DNA from: an uncultured beta proteobacterium
GTDB taxonomy: Bacteria; Pseudomonadota; Gammaproteobacteria; Burkholderiales; Burkholderiaceae_C
Assembly (NCBI GenBank): GCA_903905735.1
Contig: CAIVHU010000047.1
Span: 1-58,439, forward strand
DNA length: 58,439 bases
Reading direction: 5' to 3'
In this document: piece by piece, positions 35,510 to 44,337 of the stretch
How positions within the stretch are numbered: position 1 is the first letter of the stretch
How the letters are laid out: each line of letters opens with the position of its first letter
The notes under the pieces: model-generated
Told to the model about the DNA's origin: nothing
Databases searched by the model: none
The model's input: only the letters and a program-made list of their open reading frames with translations
Translations under genes and position numbers: made by a program

Positions 35510-36508
35510 ATGCAAATCGACCTTCGCACTGTCAGCATCGAGCCGCTGCGCCAGACCTTTGACCACATTGCCGCCCGCATCGGCAACGACAAGGCGGCTT
35601 CACGTTACCTGGAAGCCACCATGGACGTACAGCCTGATGTGAACTTCCACTACCGCCCCACCTGGGACCCGGCGCACGAGATTTTTGATGCCTCACGCAC
35701 CGCCATCACCATGAAAGACTGGTACGCGCTGAAAGACCCGCGCCAGTTCTATTACGGCACCTACACCGCCTCCCGTGCCCGCATGCAAGAGACCGCCGAG
35801 GCCGATTTTGAGTTTGTCGAGTCACGCGGGCTGGATGCCAGTTACGACGATGCCGCCCGCCGCACCGCGCTGGACTTTTATGTGCCGCTGCGCCACGTGG
35901 CCTGGGGTGCCAACATGAATGGCGCGTCGATGTGCGCCTATGGTTACGGCACCGCTATCACCCAGCCCTGCCTGTACCAGGGCATGGACCAATTGGGTAT
36001 TGCCCAGTACCTGACCCGTTTGGGCTTAACGCTGGGTGACCAGGCCGAAGTGCAGTTCGCCAAAAAAGCCTGGCTGGAGCAACCGCAGTGGCAGGAATTG
36101 CGCCGCCTGGTGGAAGACACCTGGGTGGTGAAAGACTGGTTTGAATTGTTTGTGGCGCAAAACGTGGCCATTGACGGCCTGCTGTCTGGCCTGGCCTACA
36201 CCGAGGTCGATCAGGCGCTGAACCAGCGCGCCGGTTCCACCGTGTCGCTGCTCACCCGCTTCCAGACCGAGTGGTTTGCCGACAGCAGCAAGTGGGTCGA
36301 TGCCTGCCTGAAGGTCGCCGCCGCCGAAAACCCGCAAAACAAGGCGCTGCTGCAACAGTGGCTGGCGCACTGGCGCGGCCGGGTGATGACCGCACTGCAG
36401 CCGATTGCCCAACAAGCGCTCGGCGCGGATGCTGATGCGGCGTTGGCCCGCGTGTCGGCGCGTCTGGATGCCCGCCTGGCCAAAGCTGGCTTGGTCAGCA
36501 GTAACTGA
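35510..36508 (+). CDS. dmpL: Phenol hydroxylase oxygenase beta subunit DmpL
   Basis: A 332-residue protein of the non-catalytic carboxylate-bridged di-iron oxygenase subunit family: DVNFHYRPTWDPAHEIFDAS, RTAITMKDWYALKDPRQFYY, GTYTASRARMQETAEADFEF. It lacks the paired EXXH iron ligands of the alpha subunit, as expected. With DmpN and DmpO it forms the (alpha-beta-gamma)2 hydroxylase. A strong ribosome-binding site (TTGAGGAGA) precedes the ATG. Confidence 0.95.
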   Translation: MQIDLRTVSIEPLRQTFDHIAARIGNDKAASRYLEATMDVQPDVNFHYRPTWDPAHEIFDASRTAITMKDWYALKDPRQFYYGTYTASRARMQETAEADFEFVESRGLDASYDDAARRTALDFYVPLRHVAWGANMNGASMCAYGYGTAITQPCLYQGMDQLGIAQYLTRLGLTLGDQAEVQFAKKAWLEQPQWQELRRLVEDTWVVKDWFELFVAQNVAIDGLLSGLAYTEVDQALNQRAGSTVSLLTRFQTEWFADSSKWVDACLKVAAAENPQNKALLQQWLAHWRGRVMTALQPIAQQALGADADAALARVSARLDARLAKAGLVSSN

Positions 36509-36519
36509 TAGGAGTCACC

Positions 36520-36789
36520 ATGTCCAACGTATTCATTGCCTTTCAGACCAACGAAGAAACCCGCAGCATTGTGGATGCCATCCTGGCCGACAACCCCCAT
36601 GCCACGGTCAACCAGCAGCCCGCCATGGTGAAAATCGATTCGCCTGACCAGCTTGTGGTGCGCCGCAGCACGGTGGAAGAACACATGGGCCGCCCGTTTG
36701 ACCTGCAGGAACTGCACATCAACCTGATCACGCTCACCGGCCACATCGACGAGACCGACGACGAATTCACCCTGAGCTGGGCGCACTGA
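36520..36789 (+). CDS. dmpM: Phenol hydroxylase effector/coupling protein DmpM
   Basis: An 89-residue MmoB/DmpM family protein: NVFIAFQTNEETRSIVDAIL, MVKIDSPDQLVVRRSTVEEH, MGRPFDLQELHINLITLTGH. It carries no cofactor and binds the hydroxylase to control substrate access and oxygen activation. It follows dmpL by 11 bases. Confidence 0.95.
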   Translation: MSNVFIAFQTNEETRSIVDAILADNPHATVNQQPAMVKIDSPDQLVVRRSTVEEHMGRPFDLQELHINLITLTGHIDETDDEFTLSWAH

Positions 36790-36839
36790 CGCGCCGCGAT
36801 ACCTCACCCCACACACAAAAGCACCCCAGGAGACAAGAC

Positions 36840-38390
36840 ATGGACATGAAAGTCATCAAAAAGCTCAACCTGAAAGATCGCTACAACCTGCTCACCCGCG
36901 ATCTGGACTGGACCCCCACCTACCAGGCCGTGCGTGATGTATACCCATATCTGGAATACGAGGGCATCAAGATCCACGACTGGAGCAAGTTCGAGGACCC
37001 GTTTCGGCTGACGATGGATGCCTACTGGAAATACCAGGCCGAAAAAGAGAAAAAACTCTACGCCATCATCGACGCGTTCAACCAGAACAACGGCCACCTG
37101 CAGGTCACCGATGCCCGCTACGTCAATGCCCTCAAACTGTTTTTGACCGGCGTCTCGCCGCTGGAATACATGGCACACCGCGGGTTTGCCCATGTGGGCC
37201 GCCAGCTGGGTGGTGCCGGGCCGCGTGTGGCCTGCCAGATGCAGGCGCTGGACGAGATTCGTCACTCGCAGACACAAATCCATTCCATGTCGAACTACAA
37301 CAAGTTCTACAACGGCATGCAGAACTGGCGGCATCAGCACGACCGTGTCTGGTACCTCTCGGTGCCCAAGTCGTTCTTTGACGATGCAGTCACCGCGGGC
37401 CCGTTCGAGTTCATGGTGTCGATCGGTTTTGCCTTTGAATACGTGCTGACCAACCTGTTGTTTGTGCCGTTCATCTCGGGTGCGGCCTACAACGGCGACA
37501 TGGCGGCGATGGCGTTCGGCTTCTCGGCCCAAAGCGATGAAGCGCGCCACATGACGCTAGGTCTGGAGATGATCAAGTTCATCCTGGAGCAAGACCCCGA
37601 CAACCTGCCCATCGTTCAAGCGTGGATCGACAAGTGGTTCTGGCGCGGTTACCGCGTGCTGACCCTGGTGGCGATGATGATGGACTATATGCTGCCCAAG
37701 CGCGTGATGAGCTGGAAGGAAGCCTGGGAAACCTACGCTGAAGCCAATGGCGGCGCGTTGTTTGCTGACCTGGCGCGTTATGGCATCACCATCCCCAAAG
37801 GCTGGGAACAAGCCTGCAAGGACAAAGATCACCTGTCACACCAAGCCTGGGCCGTGTTCTACAACTATGGCGCTGCCGCGCCGTTTCACACCTGGACCCC
37901 GTCCGAGTCTGAAATGGAATGGCTGTCTGCCAAGTACCCGGACACCTTCGACAAATATTACCGGCCACGTTACGAACACTGGGCCCAAGAACAAAAAGAA
38001 GGCAAGCGGTTCTACAACACCACGCTGCCCATGCTGTGCCAGACCTGCCAGATTCCGATGTTCTTCACCGAGCCGGATGACCCGACCAAGATCTGCTACC
38101 GCGAGTCGGATTACAGCGGCATGAAGTACCACTTCTGCTCTGACGGCTGCAAGAGCATTTTTGACAACGAGCCCGAGAAATACATCCAGAGCTGGCTGCC
38201 GGTGCACCAGATTTACCAGGGCAACTGCTTCACCCCTGAGGCCGACCCGACCACGCCCGACTTCAACCCGCTGGCTGAAGTGCTGAAGTGGTACCGCATG
38301 GAAATGGGCCGCGACAACCTTGACTTTGAAGGTTCACCCGACCAGAAAAACTTCAAGGCCTGGCGCGACCTGGCCACCGGCAACACCTAA
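36840..38390 (+). CDS. dmpN: Phenol hydroxylase catalytic alpha subunit DmpN
   Basis: A 516-residue large subunit with the di-iron ligands in two E-X-X-H motifs, LDEIRHSQTQIHSM and SDEARHMTLGLEM, each in its four-helix-bundle context. A C-terminal YHS-type zinc site follows (LCQTCQIPMFF and KYHFCSDGCKSIFDNEPEKY). It hydroxylates phenol to catechol. The length agrees with CF600 DmpN (517). Confidence 0.97.
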   Translation: MDMKVIKKLNLKDRYNLLTRDLDWTPTYQAVRDVYPYLEYEGIKIHDWSKFEDPFRLTMDAYWKYQAEKEKKLYAIIDAFNQNNGHLQVTDARYVNALKLFLTGVSPLEYMAHRGFAHVGRQLGGAGPRVACQMQALDEIRHSQTQIHSMSNYNKFYNGMQNWRHQHDRVWYLSVPKSFFDDAVTAGPFEFMVSIGFAFEYVLTNLLFVPFISGAAYNGDMAAMAFGFSAQSDEARHMTLGLEMIKFILEQDPDNLPIVQAWIDKWFWRGYRVLTLVAMMMDYMLPKRVMSWKEAWETYAEANGGALFADLARYGITIPKGWEQACKDKDHLSHQAWAVFYNYGAAAPFHTWTPSESEMEWLSAKYPDTFDKYYRPRYEHWAQEQKEGKRFYNTTLPMLCQTCQIPMFFTEPDDPTKICYRESDYSGMKYHFCSDGCKSIFDNEPEKYIQSWLPVHQIYQGNCFTPEADPTTPDFNPLAEVLKWYRMEMGRDNLDFEGSPDQKNFKAWRDLATGNT

Positions 38391-38412
38391 AAAAGCAGCA
38401 GGAGACCTTTTT

Positions 38413-38769
38413 ATGACTACCAAATCCGTCAGCCCCTACCCGTTTCTGCAGAAAGACACCGTGGACAAGTTCCCGGCACCGCTGCTGTACATCGGCTGGG
38501 AAGACCACCTGATGTTCTGCGCCCCGTTTTGTGCGCCCATGCCACCCACCCTCAAGTTCGGCGACATGCTCAAAGGCGCGTTGCCCGGCTTTTACGGCGC
38601 GCACCCGGACTTTGCCAAGATTGACTGGACAACAGCCGAATGGTTCAAGTCCGGCAAACCCTGGCAGCCTGATGCCGAGAAAACCCTGGCTGAAAACGGT
38701 CTGGGCCACAAGGACGTGATCCGCTTTCGCACCCCCGGCCTGACCGGGCTGCAAGGGTCGTGCAGTTAA
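38413..38769 (+). CDS. dmpO: Phenol hydroxylase gamma subunit DmpO
   Basis: A 118-residue protein with the DmpO family pattern FPAPLLYIGWEDHLMFCAPF, CAPMPPTLKFGDMLKGALPG. It is the small structural subunit of the hydroxylase. The ATG at 38413 follows AGCAGGAGACC, which decides the start. Confidence 0.94.
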   Translation: MTTKSVSPYPFLQKDTVDKFPAPLLYIGWEDHLMFCAPFCAPMPPTLKFGDMLKGALPGFYGAHPDFAKIDWTTAEWFKSGKPWQPDAEKTLAENGLGHKDVIRFRTPGLTGLQGSCS

Positions 38770-38816
38770 AGCCAGCAGCTCCCGGCCAGTCCGGGCGCTG
38801 GATTTAATTACTTTGA

Positions 38817-38852
38817 TAGCTACTCACCCAATAGAAAGAAGGGCTAGAGCCC
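38817..38852 (+). repeat. 36-bp dispersed repeat, copy 10 (dmpO-dmpP gap)
   Basis: TAGCTACTCACCC, ten bases, AGGGCTAGAGCCC. It fills much of the 120-base gap between dmpO and dmpP, so it would be transcribed within the operon. Confidence 0.75.
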
Positions 38853-38889
38853 GATTTCTTATAAATATTCACATTGTCACAACCCACCC

Positions 38890-39963
38890 ATGAGCTACCA
38901 ACTCACCATTGAACCCACCGGCCAGGTACTGGATGTCGAGCCGGGCCAGACCATTCTGGATGCCGCCTTGCGTGCAGGCATTTACCTGCCGCACGCCTGT
39001 TGCCACGGTTTGTGCGCAACCTGCAAGGTGGAGGTGACCGACGGTGAGGTGGACCATGGCGCGGCCTCCAACTTTGCGCTGATGGACTACGAACGTGAAG
39101 AAGGCAAGTGCCTGGCCTGCTGCGCCACGCTGGAGTCGGACGTGACCATCGATGCTGAGATCGACGACGAACCCGATGCCCGCAACCTGCCGGTGCATGA
39201 CTACAAGGGCACGGTGTCTCGCATCACCGATCTGACACCCACCATCAAGGGCATCTGGATCAAGCTGGCCGCGGGTCAGAGCCTTGACTTCCAGGCCGGA
39301 CAGTACATCAATCTGGTGGTGCCGGGTGAAGAACAGCGTCGCGCGTTTTCGATTGCCAGTGCACCCGCGTCCAGTGACGAGATCGAACTCAACATCCGCC
39401 GTGTACCAGGTGGGCGGGCCACCGCCTGGCTGCATGACGAGTTGAAGGTTGGTGATGCGCTGCGATTCGCCGGACCGTATGGGCGCTTTTTTGTGCGCCA
39501 GAAACAGCATGTGGCCGAAAAGCTGCCGTACCTGTTTCTGGCCGGTGGCTCGGGGCTGTCCAGCCCGCGCTCGATGATTCTGGACCTGCTGGCGCAAGGC
39601 ATCACCTCGCCCATTACGCTGGTCAACGGTGCGCGTAACCAGTCTGAGCTGTACCACCATGACGAATTCACGGCTTTGGCCGCGCAGCACCCCAACTTTG
39701 CCTACGTGCCGGTGCTCTCGGGCGAGCCGGATGACAGCGGGTGGACCGGCGCGCGCGGTTTTGTGCATGACGCGGCCAAAGCGCATTTCAACAACGACTT
39801 TCGCGGCCGCAAAGCCTATCTGTGCGGCCCGCCTTTGATGATTGACGCGTGTATCAACACCCTGATGCAAGGCCGTCTGTTTGAGCGCGACATCTACACC
39901 GAGAAGTTCATCTCGGCCGCCGATGCCCAGCAGGTGCGCAGCCCGCTGTTTCGCAAGATCTGA
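38890..39963 (+). CDS. dmpP: Phenol hydroxylase reductase DmpP
   Basis: A 357-residue reductase. The N-terminal plant-type 2Fe-2S domain has HACCHGLCATCKVEVTDG and later KCLACCATL. The FAD domain follows (QRRAFSIASAP) and the NAD(P) domain ends the protein (LFLAGGSGLSSPRSMI, AYLCGPPLMIDACI). It passes electrons from NADH to the DmpLNO oxygenase. The length matches DmpP (353). Confidence 0.97.
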   Translation: MSYQLTIEPTGQVLDVEPGQTILDAALRAGIYLPHACCHGLCATCKVEVTDGEVDHGAASNFALMDYEREEGKCLACCATLESDVTIDAEIDDEPDARNLPVHDYKGTVSRITDLTPTIKGIWIKLAAGQSLDFQAGQYINLVVPGEEQRRAFSIASAPASSDEIELNIRRVPGGRATAWLHDELKVGDALRFAGPYGRFFVRQKQHVAEKLPYLFLAGGSGLSSPRSMILDLLAQGITSPITLVNGARNQSELYHHDEFTALAAQHPNFAYVPVLSGEPDDSGWTGARGFVHDAAKAHFNNDFRGRKAYLCGPPLMIDACINTLMQGRLFERDIYTEKFISAADAQQVRSPLFRKI

Positions 39964-39985
39964 GTTTTTGCAAGATGTGATCTCC

Positions 39986-40327
39986 ATGGCACTGCATACG
40001 GTAACCATTGAAGACGACGGCAGCACTTACCGCTGCTCTGACAGCCAGACCCTGCTGGAAGGCATGGAAAACCTGGGCAAAAAAGGCATTCCGGTGGGCT
40101 GCCGGGGTGGTGGCTGCGGCATCTGCAAGGTGCAGGTGGTGAGCGGCACTTACTCCAAACGAGTCATGAGCCGCGAGCACATCAGCTTGGATGAAGAAGC
40201 GCACGGCTGCGTGCTGGCCTGCCGCGTCAAACCGACCAGCGCCGTCGAGTTGCGGGTGATCGGACAAATGAAAAAAAACGTCTGCCGGGCGGTTGAACCG
40301 GCAGGCGCCCTTTCTTTATCAACCTGA
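39986..40327 (+). CDS. dmpQ: Chloroplast-type 2Fe-2S ferredoxin DmpQ/XylT
   Basis: A 113-residue ferredoxin with cluster ligands in GCRGGGCGICKVQVVSG and GCVLACRVKP. XylT/DmpQ proteins re-reduce the active-site iron of catechol 2,3-dioxygenase after inactivation, and the gene directly precedes dmpB. The C-terminus (NVCRAVEPAGALSLST) is unlike the family and is read through a terminator-like hairpin (40279-40307), so the gene probably once ended earlier. Confidence 0.93.
   Translation: MALHTVTIEDDGSTYRCSDSQTLLEGMENLGKKGIPVGCRGGGCGICKVQVVSGTYSKRVMSREHISLDEEAHGCVLACRVKPTSAVELRVIGQMKKNVCRAVEPAGALSLST
40271..40318 (+). terminator. Terminator-like hairpin inside the dmpQ 3' end
   Basis: CGTCTGCCGG (40279-40288) pairs with CCGGCAGGCG (40298-40307), ten pairs with one G-U and a nine-base loop. 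Eight or so As precede it and TTTCTTT follows. It lies between the phenol hydroxylase part and the catechol part of the operon and could give partial termination or an mRNA end. Confidence 0.6.
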
Positions 40328-40348
40328 AGACCTTACTGGAGACAAAAA

Positions 40349-41275
40349 ATGGCAATGACAGGTGTTTTGCGCCCGGGCCACGCCCAACTGCGCGTGCTCG
40401 ACATGGACGAATCGGTCAAGTTTTATACCGATGTGATGGGTCTGGTGGAAACCGGCCGCGATGCCTCTGGCCGTGTTTATTTCAAGACCCGGGCTGAGCG
40501 TGACCACAACAGCATCGTGCTACGTCAGGCGGACCGCGCCGGTCTCGACTTTCTGGCTTACAAGGTGCTCGACAAAGCCACTCTGGAAGAACTCGATGCC
40601 AAGCTCAAGGCCTACGGTGTGACCACTGAGCGTATCCCTGCGGGTGAAATGCTGGAAACCGGCGAACGTGTGCGTTTTGTGATCCCCACCGGCCACACCA
40701 TTGAGTTGTTTGCCGAAAAAACCGATGTCGGCAATGGCATGACCTACAACGACCCGGAAGTCGATGTGGTCGATGGCAAGGGCATCCGCCCGATCCGTAT
40801 GGATCACGCGCTGCTCTACGGTGGCGACATTGACGGCTCGCGCAAGTTGTTTGAAGAGGTGCTGGGCTTCAACCTGGTGGAGCGCGTCAAACTCGAAGAT
40901 GGCAGCACCGACCTGGCGGTCTGGCTGACCTGCAGCGCCAAGGCGCACGACCTTGCCATGGTGCGCCACAGTGAAGACAACAAGCTGCACCATGTGGCTT
41001 TCCAGTTGGGCAGTTGGGAACAAGTGCTGCGCGCGGCAGACATCATGAGCATCAACCGGGTCTCGATCGACATCGGCCCTACGCGCCATGGCATCACCCA
41101 AGGCACAACGATTTATTTCTTTGACCCGTCTGGCAACCGTCTGGAAACCTTCTGCGGCGGTTACGACCATTACCCGGACAACCACCCGATCACATGGAGC
41201 TGGGAACACGTTGGCCGCGGCATTTTCTACCATGACCGCAAGCTTAATCCGGCCTTCCTGAGCGTTTTGACCTGA
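40349..41275 (+). CDS. dmpB: Catechol 2,3-dioxygenase
   Basis: A 308-residue extradiol dioxygenase made of two vicinal-oxygen-chelate modules. The Fe(II) ligands are His in RMDHALLYGGD, His in LHHVAFQLGSWEQ and Glu in NRLETFCGGYDHYPD. It opens catechol to 2-hydroxymuconic semialdehyde. Length and motifs match the XylE/DmpB group I.2.A. It follows dmpQ by 21 bases with ACTGGAGAC as ribosome-binding site. Confidence 0.97.
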   Translation: MAMTGVLRPGHAQLRVLDMDESVKFYTDVMGLVETGRDASGRVYFKTRAERDHNSIVLRQADRAGLDFLAYKVLDKATLEELDAKLKAYGVTTERIPAGEMLETGERVRFVIPTGHTIELFAEKTDVGNGMTYNDPEVDVVDGKGIRPIRMDHALLYGGDIDGSRKLFEEVLGFNLVERVKLEDGSTDLAVWLTCSAKAHDLAMVRHSEDNKLHHVAFQLGSWEQVLRAADIMSINRVSIDIGPTRHGITQGTTIYFFDPSGNRLETFCGGYDHYPDNHPITWSWEHVGRGIFYHDRKLNPAFLSVLT

Positions 41276-41296
41276 TCTGAATTGGCATCCATGGCT

Positions 41297-41340
41297 CGCC
41301 GAACTTCCCTTTTGCACCTTCGTGCAGCGGGTGTTCGGCG
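41297..41340 (+). other. Nested hairpin between dmpB and the outer-membrane protein gene
   Basis: CGCCGAAC (41297-41304) pairs perfectly with GTTCGGCG (41333-41340). Inside, TGCAC (41313-41317) pairs with GTGCA (41322-41326). No T-run follows, so an mRNA stabiliser or processing site is more likely than a terminator. Confidence 0.6.
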
Positions 41341-41408
41341 TAGCTGTTGATGTGACCGCAAACCACTCTTGACCTGATTCCTCATAAAAAACAGCGGATG
41401 ACAACTTT

Positions 41409-42299
41409 ATGAAAATTCTTTCCAAATGTGCGCTGGCTGCCTCGTTGACCGCAGCCAGCTTTTTTGCCCAAGCCGGCGGTCATTACGTGCCCGGCGTCGA
41501 AGGTATCCAGGCCGCCAGCGTGCCGCCACCCGGCATGTATTACCTGGGTTACCTGGTGAACTACAGCATTGATGAGTTGCGCGCGCCAGGCAGCAGTAAC
41601 ACCATTCCGGGCAGCAACACCGGCACCGTCAGCGCCCTGGCTAATCGTCTGGTCTATATCACCAACACCGAGTTCCTGGGTGCCAACTACGGCATGGAAA
41701 CCATCGTGCCAGTGCTGCGCAAGTCACTCAATTTCAACGCGGCGGGCATCTCTGAGTCCAGTTCTGGCGTCGGTGACATTTATGTCGGCCCTTTGGTGCT
41801 AGGCTGGCATGGTGGCAACTGGGATGCTGTGGCCGCAGCAGGCTTGTGGTTTGACAACGCCAGCAGCGACACGCCCTCCAAGCCGGGCAATGGCTACAAA
41901 TCGACCATGTTGACCGGTGGTGCCACCTACTACTTTGACGCTGCTAAAACCTGGACGGGTTCTGCCTTGGTGCGCTACGAGATGAATTCCACCCCCAACA
42001 GTGGTATCAAGCCCGGCAACCAGGTTTCCATGGAATGGGGCTTTGGCAAGTCGCTCGGTGCGGTGCAGATCGGCTTGGTGGGTTACGACCAATGGCAGAC
42101 CAGCAATGACTCAGGCGCCGGTGCCAGCACCGACCACTCCGAGCGTCATGCCATCGGTGCCGAGGTGGTTTATCCGCTGATGAAAGAGGCCGGTGTGATG
42201 CTCAAAGCCGCGTATTACGACGAGTACTCTGCCAAAGGCGGCACCAATCCCCAGCCCAAAGGCTCGACCTTGCGCTTCACCTTCGTCAAGGCATTCTGA
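41409..42299 (+). CDS. Outer-membrane MetA-pathway phenol-degradation-like protein
   Basis: A 296-residue protein with a signal peptide (ALAASLTAASFFAQAGGHY) and a beta-rich, Gly/aromatic-rich mature region ending in Phe (RFTFVKAF), as in outer-membrane barrels. It belongs to the family named after MetA-pathway phenol-degradation proteins (PF13557-type), thought to help aromatic substrates cross the outer membrane. It replaces nothing in the classical dmp order: it is an insertion between dmpB and dmpC. Confidence 0.85.
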   Translation: MKILSKCALAASLTAASFFAQAGGHYVPGVEGIQAASVPPPGMYYLGYLVNYSIDELRAPGSSNTIPGSNTGTVSALANRLVYITNTEFLGANYGMETIVPVLRKSLNFNAAGISESSSGVGDIYVGPLVLGWHGGNWDAVAAAGLWFDNASSDTPSKPGNGYKSTMLTGGATYYFDAAKTWTGSALVRYEMNSTPNSGIKPGNQVSMEWGFGKSLGAVQIGLVGYDQWQTSNDSGAGASTDHSERHAIGAEVVYPLMKEAGVMLKAAYYDEYSAKGGTNPQPKGSTLRFTFVKAF

Positions 42300-42311
42300 A
42301 CCAGGACCTTC

Positions 42312-42767
42312 ATGACCAATCCTGAAACGGCTGCTGCCTCGTACAGCGTGACGCAGCGGGTGATTGACGCCGCGCCAGCCACTGAGGCGGTTCGCGCCTC
42401 AGTGGCGCACGCCACCTCGCTGGGCATCCGTATCAATGTGGCGGTGGTGGACGCTGGCGGCAATCTGGCCGCCTTTTTGCGTATGCCCGGTGCTTTTTTG
42501 CACTCGATCGACATCGCCATCGACAAGGCCTACACGGCTGCCAGTTTTGGCTTGCCCACCAGTCAGTGGCATGCCGCGCTGCAAACGCATTCCGAGGCGG
42601 TCCGCGATGGCATTGTCCGCAGGCCACGGTTTGTGGCGTTTGGTGGCGGGTTGCCGATGATGGAAAACGGTCAGCGCATTGGCGGTATCGGTGTGTCGGG
42701 CGGCTCGGAGGAACAGGACGAAGCCTGTGCCCAAGCCGGTCTGGCCGCGATAGGTTTGAGTAGCTAA
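42312..42767 (+). CDS. GlcG/HbpS-family protein
   Basis: A 151-residue protein of the GlcG/HbpS (DUF336) fold: IRINVAVVDAGGNLAAFLRM, PGAFLHSIDIAIDKAYTAAS, GGLPMMENGQRIGGIGVSGG. Homologues occur in many aromatic meta-pathway operons without an assigned step. Some family members bind haem or cobalamin-like ligands. It starts 12 bases after the outer-membrane gene. Confidence 0.88.
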   Translation: MTNPETAAASYSVTQRVIDAAPATEAVRASVAHATSLGIRINVAVVDAGGNLAAFLRMPGAFLHSIDIAIDKAYTAASFGLPTSQWHAALQTHSEAVRDGIVRRPRFVAFGGGLPMMENGQRIGGIGVSGGSEEQDEACAQAGLAAIGLSS

Positions 42768-42810
42768 CTTTCCTGGCCCTTGGCGCACAACTCCTGGGGC
42801 CACGAAAGTT
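42766..42810 (+). other. 13-bp stem hairpin between glcG-like gene and dmpC
   Basis: AACTTTC-C-TGGCCC (42766-42779) pairs with GGGCCA-C-GAAAGTT (42797-42810): thirteen pairs with a single C/C mismatch and a 17-base loop. It begins at the stop codon of the GlcG-like gene. No T-run follows. Confidence 0.65.
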
Positions 42811-42867
42811 ATTTCACGTTAACGGCACCCGGCAAAACCAGTGGTGCCACTTTGGAGAGAGATGGAT

Positions 42868-44328
42868 ATGAAAGAAATCAAAAACTTTATCAACGGACAG
42901 TACGTCACCAACTTCAGCGGCAAGACGTATGAGAAGCGCAACCCGATCGACAACTCCTTGATTGGCAACGTTTATGAAGCCGGTCAGCACGAAGTCGATG
43001 CCGCCGTGGCTGCTGCCCGCGCTGCGCTCAAGGGCCCGTGGGGCAAGCTCTCAGTGGTGGACCGTTGTGCCATGCTCGACGGCCTCGTGGCTGAGATCAA
43101 CCACCGTTTTGATGACTTTTTGCAGGCCGAGATTGCCGATACCGGCAAACCCGCGCATCTGGCATCGCATGTGGACATCCCGCGCGGTGCCGCCAACTTC
43201 AAGATCTTCACCGACACCATCAAAAACGTCTCGACCGAATCGTTTGAGATGCGCACCCCCGACGGCAAAACCGCCCGCAGCTATGGCGTGCGCACCCCGC
43301 GCGGCGTGATTGCCATCATCTGCCCGTGGAACCTGCCACTGCTGCTGATGACCTGGAAATGCGGCCCGGCCATGGCATGCGGCAACACCGTGGTGGTGAA
43401 ACCATCCGAGTCCACCCCGAGCACCGCCACCTTGCTGGGTGAAGTGATGAACAAAGTCGGTGTGCCACCCGGCGTGTACAACGTGGTCAATGGTTTTGGG
43501 GTCAACTCGGCGGGTGCCTTCCTGACCGCGCACCCAGGCGTGAACGGCATCACCTTCACGGGCGAGACCAAAACCGGCACCGCCATCATGAAGGCAGCGG
43601 CTGACGGCATCCGCCCGGTTTCCCTCGAATTGGGTGGCAAAAACGCGGCCGTGGTGTTTGCCGATTGCGATTTCGAGAACGCCCTGACCACCGTGACCCG
43701 CTCATCGTTTGAGAACTGCGGCCAGGTCTGCCTGGGCACCGAGCGTGTGTATGTAGAGCGGCCGATTTTTGACAAGTTCGTCAACGCCCTCAAGGAACGC
43801 GCCGCCACCATCAAACCCGGCCGCCCGTTCGATGCCGACACCAAGATTGGCCCGCTGGTGAGCAAGATCCATCAGAAAAAAGTACTGTCCTACTACGCCA
43901 AAGCCAAGGCCGAGGGTGCCAACATCGTTCTGGGCGGCGGCATCCCAGACATGCCGGATGACCTGAAAGACGGCTGCTGGGTCGAACCGACGATCTGGAC
44001 CGGCCTGCCGGAATCGTCACCCATCGTGCGCGAAGAAATTTTTGGCCCGTGCTGCCACATCCAGCCGTTTGACACCGAAGAAGAAGTGCTCAATATGGTC
44101 AACGACAGCCCCTACGGCCTGGCCACTTCCATCCACACACAGGACATCAGCCGCGCCAGCCGCCTGGCCACACAGATTGAAGTGGGCCTGTGCTGGATCA
44201 ATAGCTGGTTCCTGCGTGATTTGCGCACGCCGTTTGGCGGCTCCAAGCAATCGGGCATTGGCCGTGAAGGCGGCCTGCATTCGCTGGAGTTCTACACCGA
44301 GCTGCGCAATGTGATGATCAAGTACTGA
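42868..44328 (+). CDS. dmpC: 2-hydroxymuconic semialdehyde dehydrogenase
   Basis: A 486-residue aldehyde dehydrogenase, exactly the length of CF600 DmpC from MKEIKNFINGQYV. The catalytic Glu is in SLELGGKNAAVVF and the Cys in FENCGQVCLGTERVYV. It oxidises the ring-cleavage product to 4-oxalocrotonate, the branch used for catechol. The start at 42868 was preferred to the ATG at 42862 because GGAG spacing and family length both fit. Confidence 0.96.
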   Translation: MKEIKNFINGQYVTNFSGKTYEKRNPIDNSLIGNVYEAGQHEVDAAVAAARAALKGPWGKLSVVDRCAMLDGLVAEINHRFDDFLQAEIADTGKPAHLASHVDIPRGAANFKIFTDTIKNVSTESFEMRTPDGKTARSYGVRTPRGVIAIICPWNLPLLLMTWKCGPAMACGNTVVVKPSESTPSTATLLGEVMNKVGVPPGVYNVVNGFGVNSAGAFLTAHPGVNGITFTGETKTGTAIMKAAADGIRPVSLELGGKNAAVVFADCDFENALTTVTRSSFENCGQVCLGTERVYVERPIFDKFVNALKERAATIKPGRPFDADTKIGPLVSKIHQKKVLSYYAKAKAEGANIVLGGGIPDMPDDLKDGCWVEPTIWTGLPESSPIVREEIFGPCCHIQPFDTEEEVLNMVNDSPYGLATSIHTQDISRASRLATQIEVGLCWINSWFLRDLRTPFGGSKQSGIGREGGLHSLEFYTELRNVMIKY

Positions 44329-44337
44329 GCCCGCTTC

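Noticed and set aside
38869-40026. A 385-codon minus-strand open frame opposite dmpP
   Set aside because: dmpP is unambiguous on the plus strand within an operon; the antisense frame has no recognisable domain.
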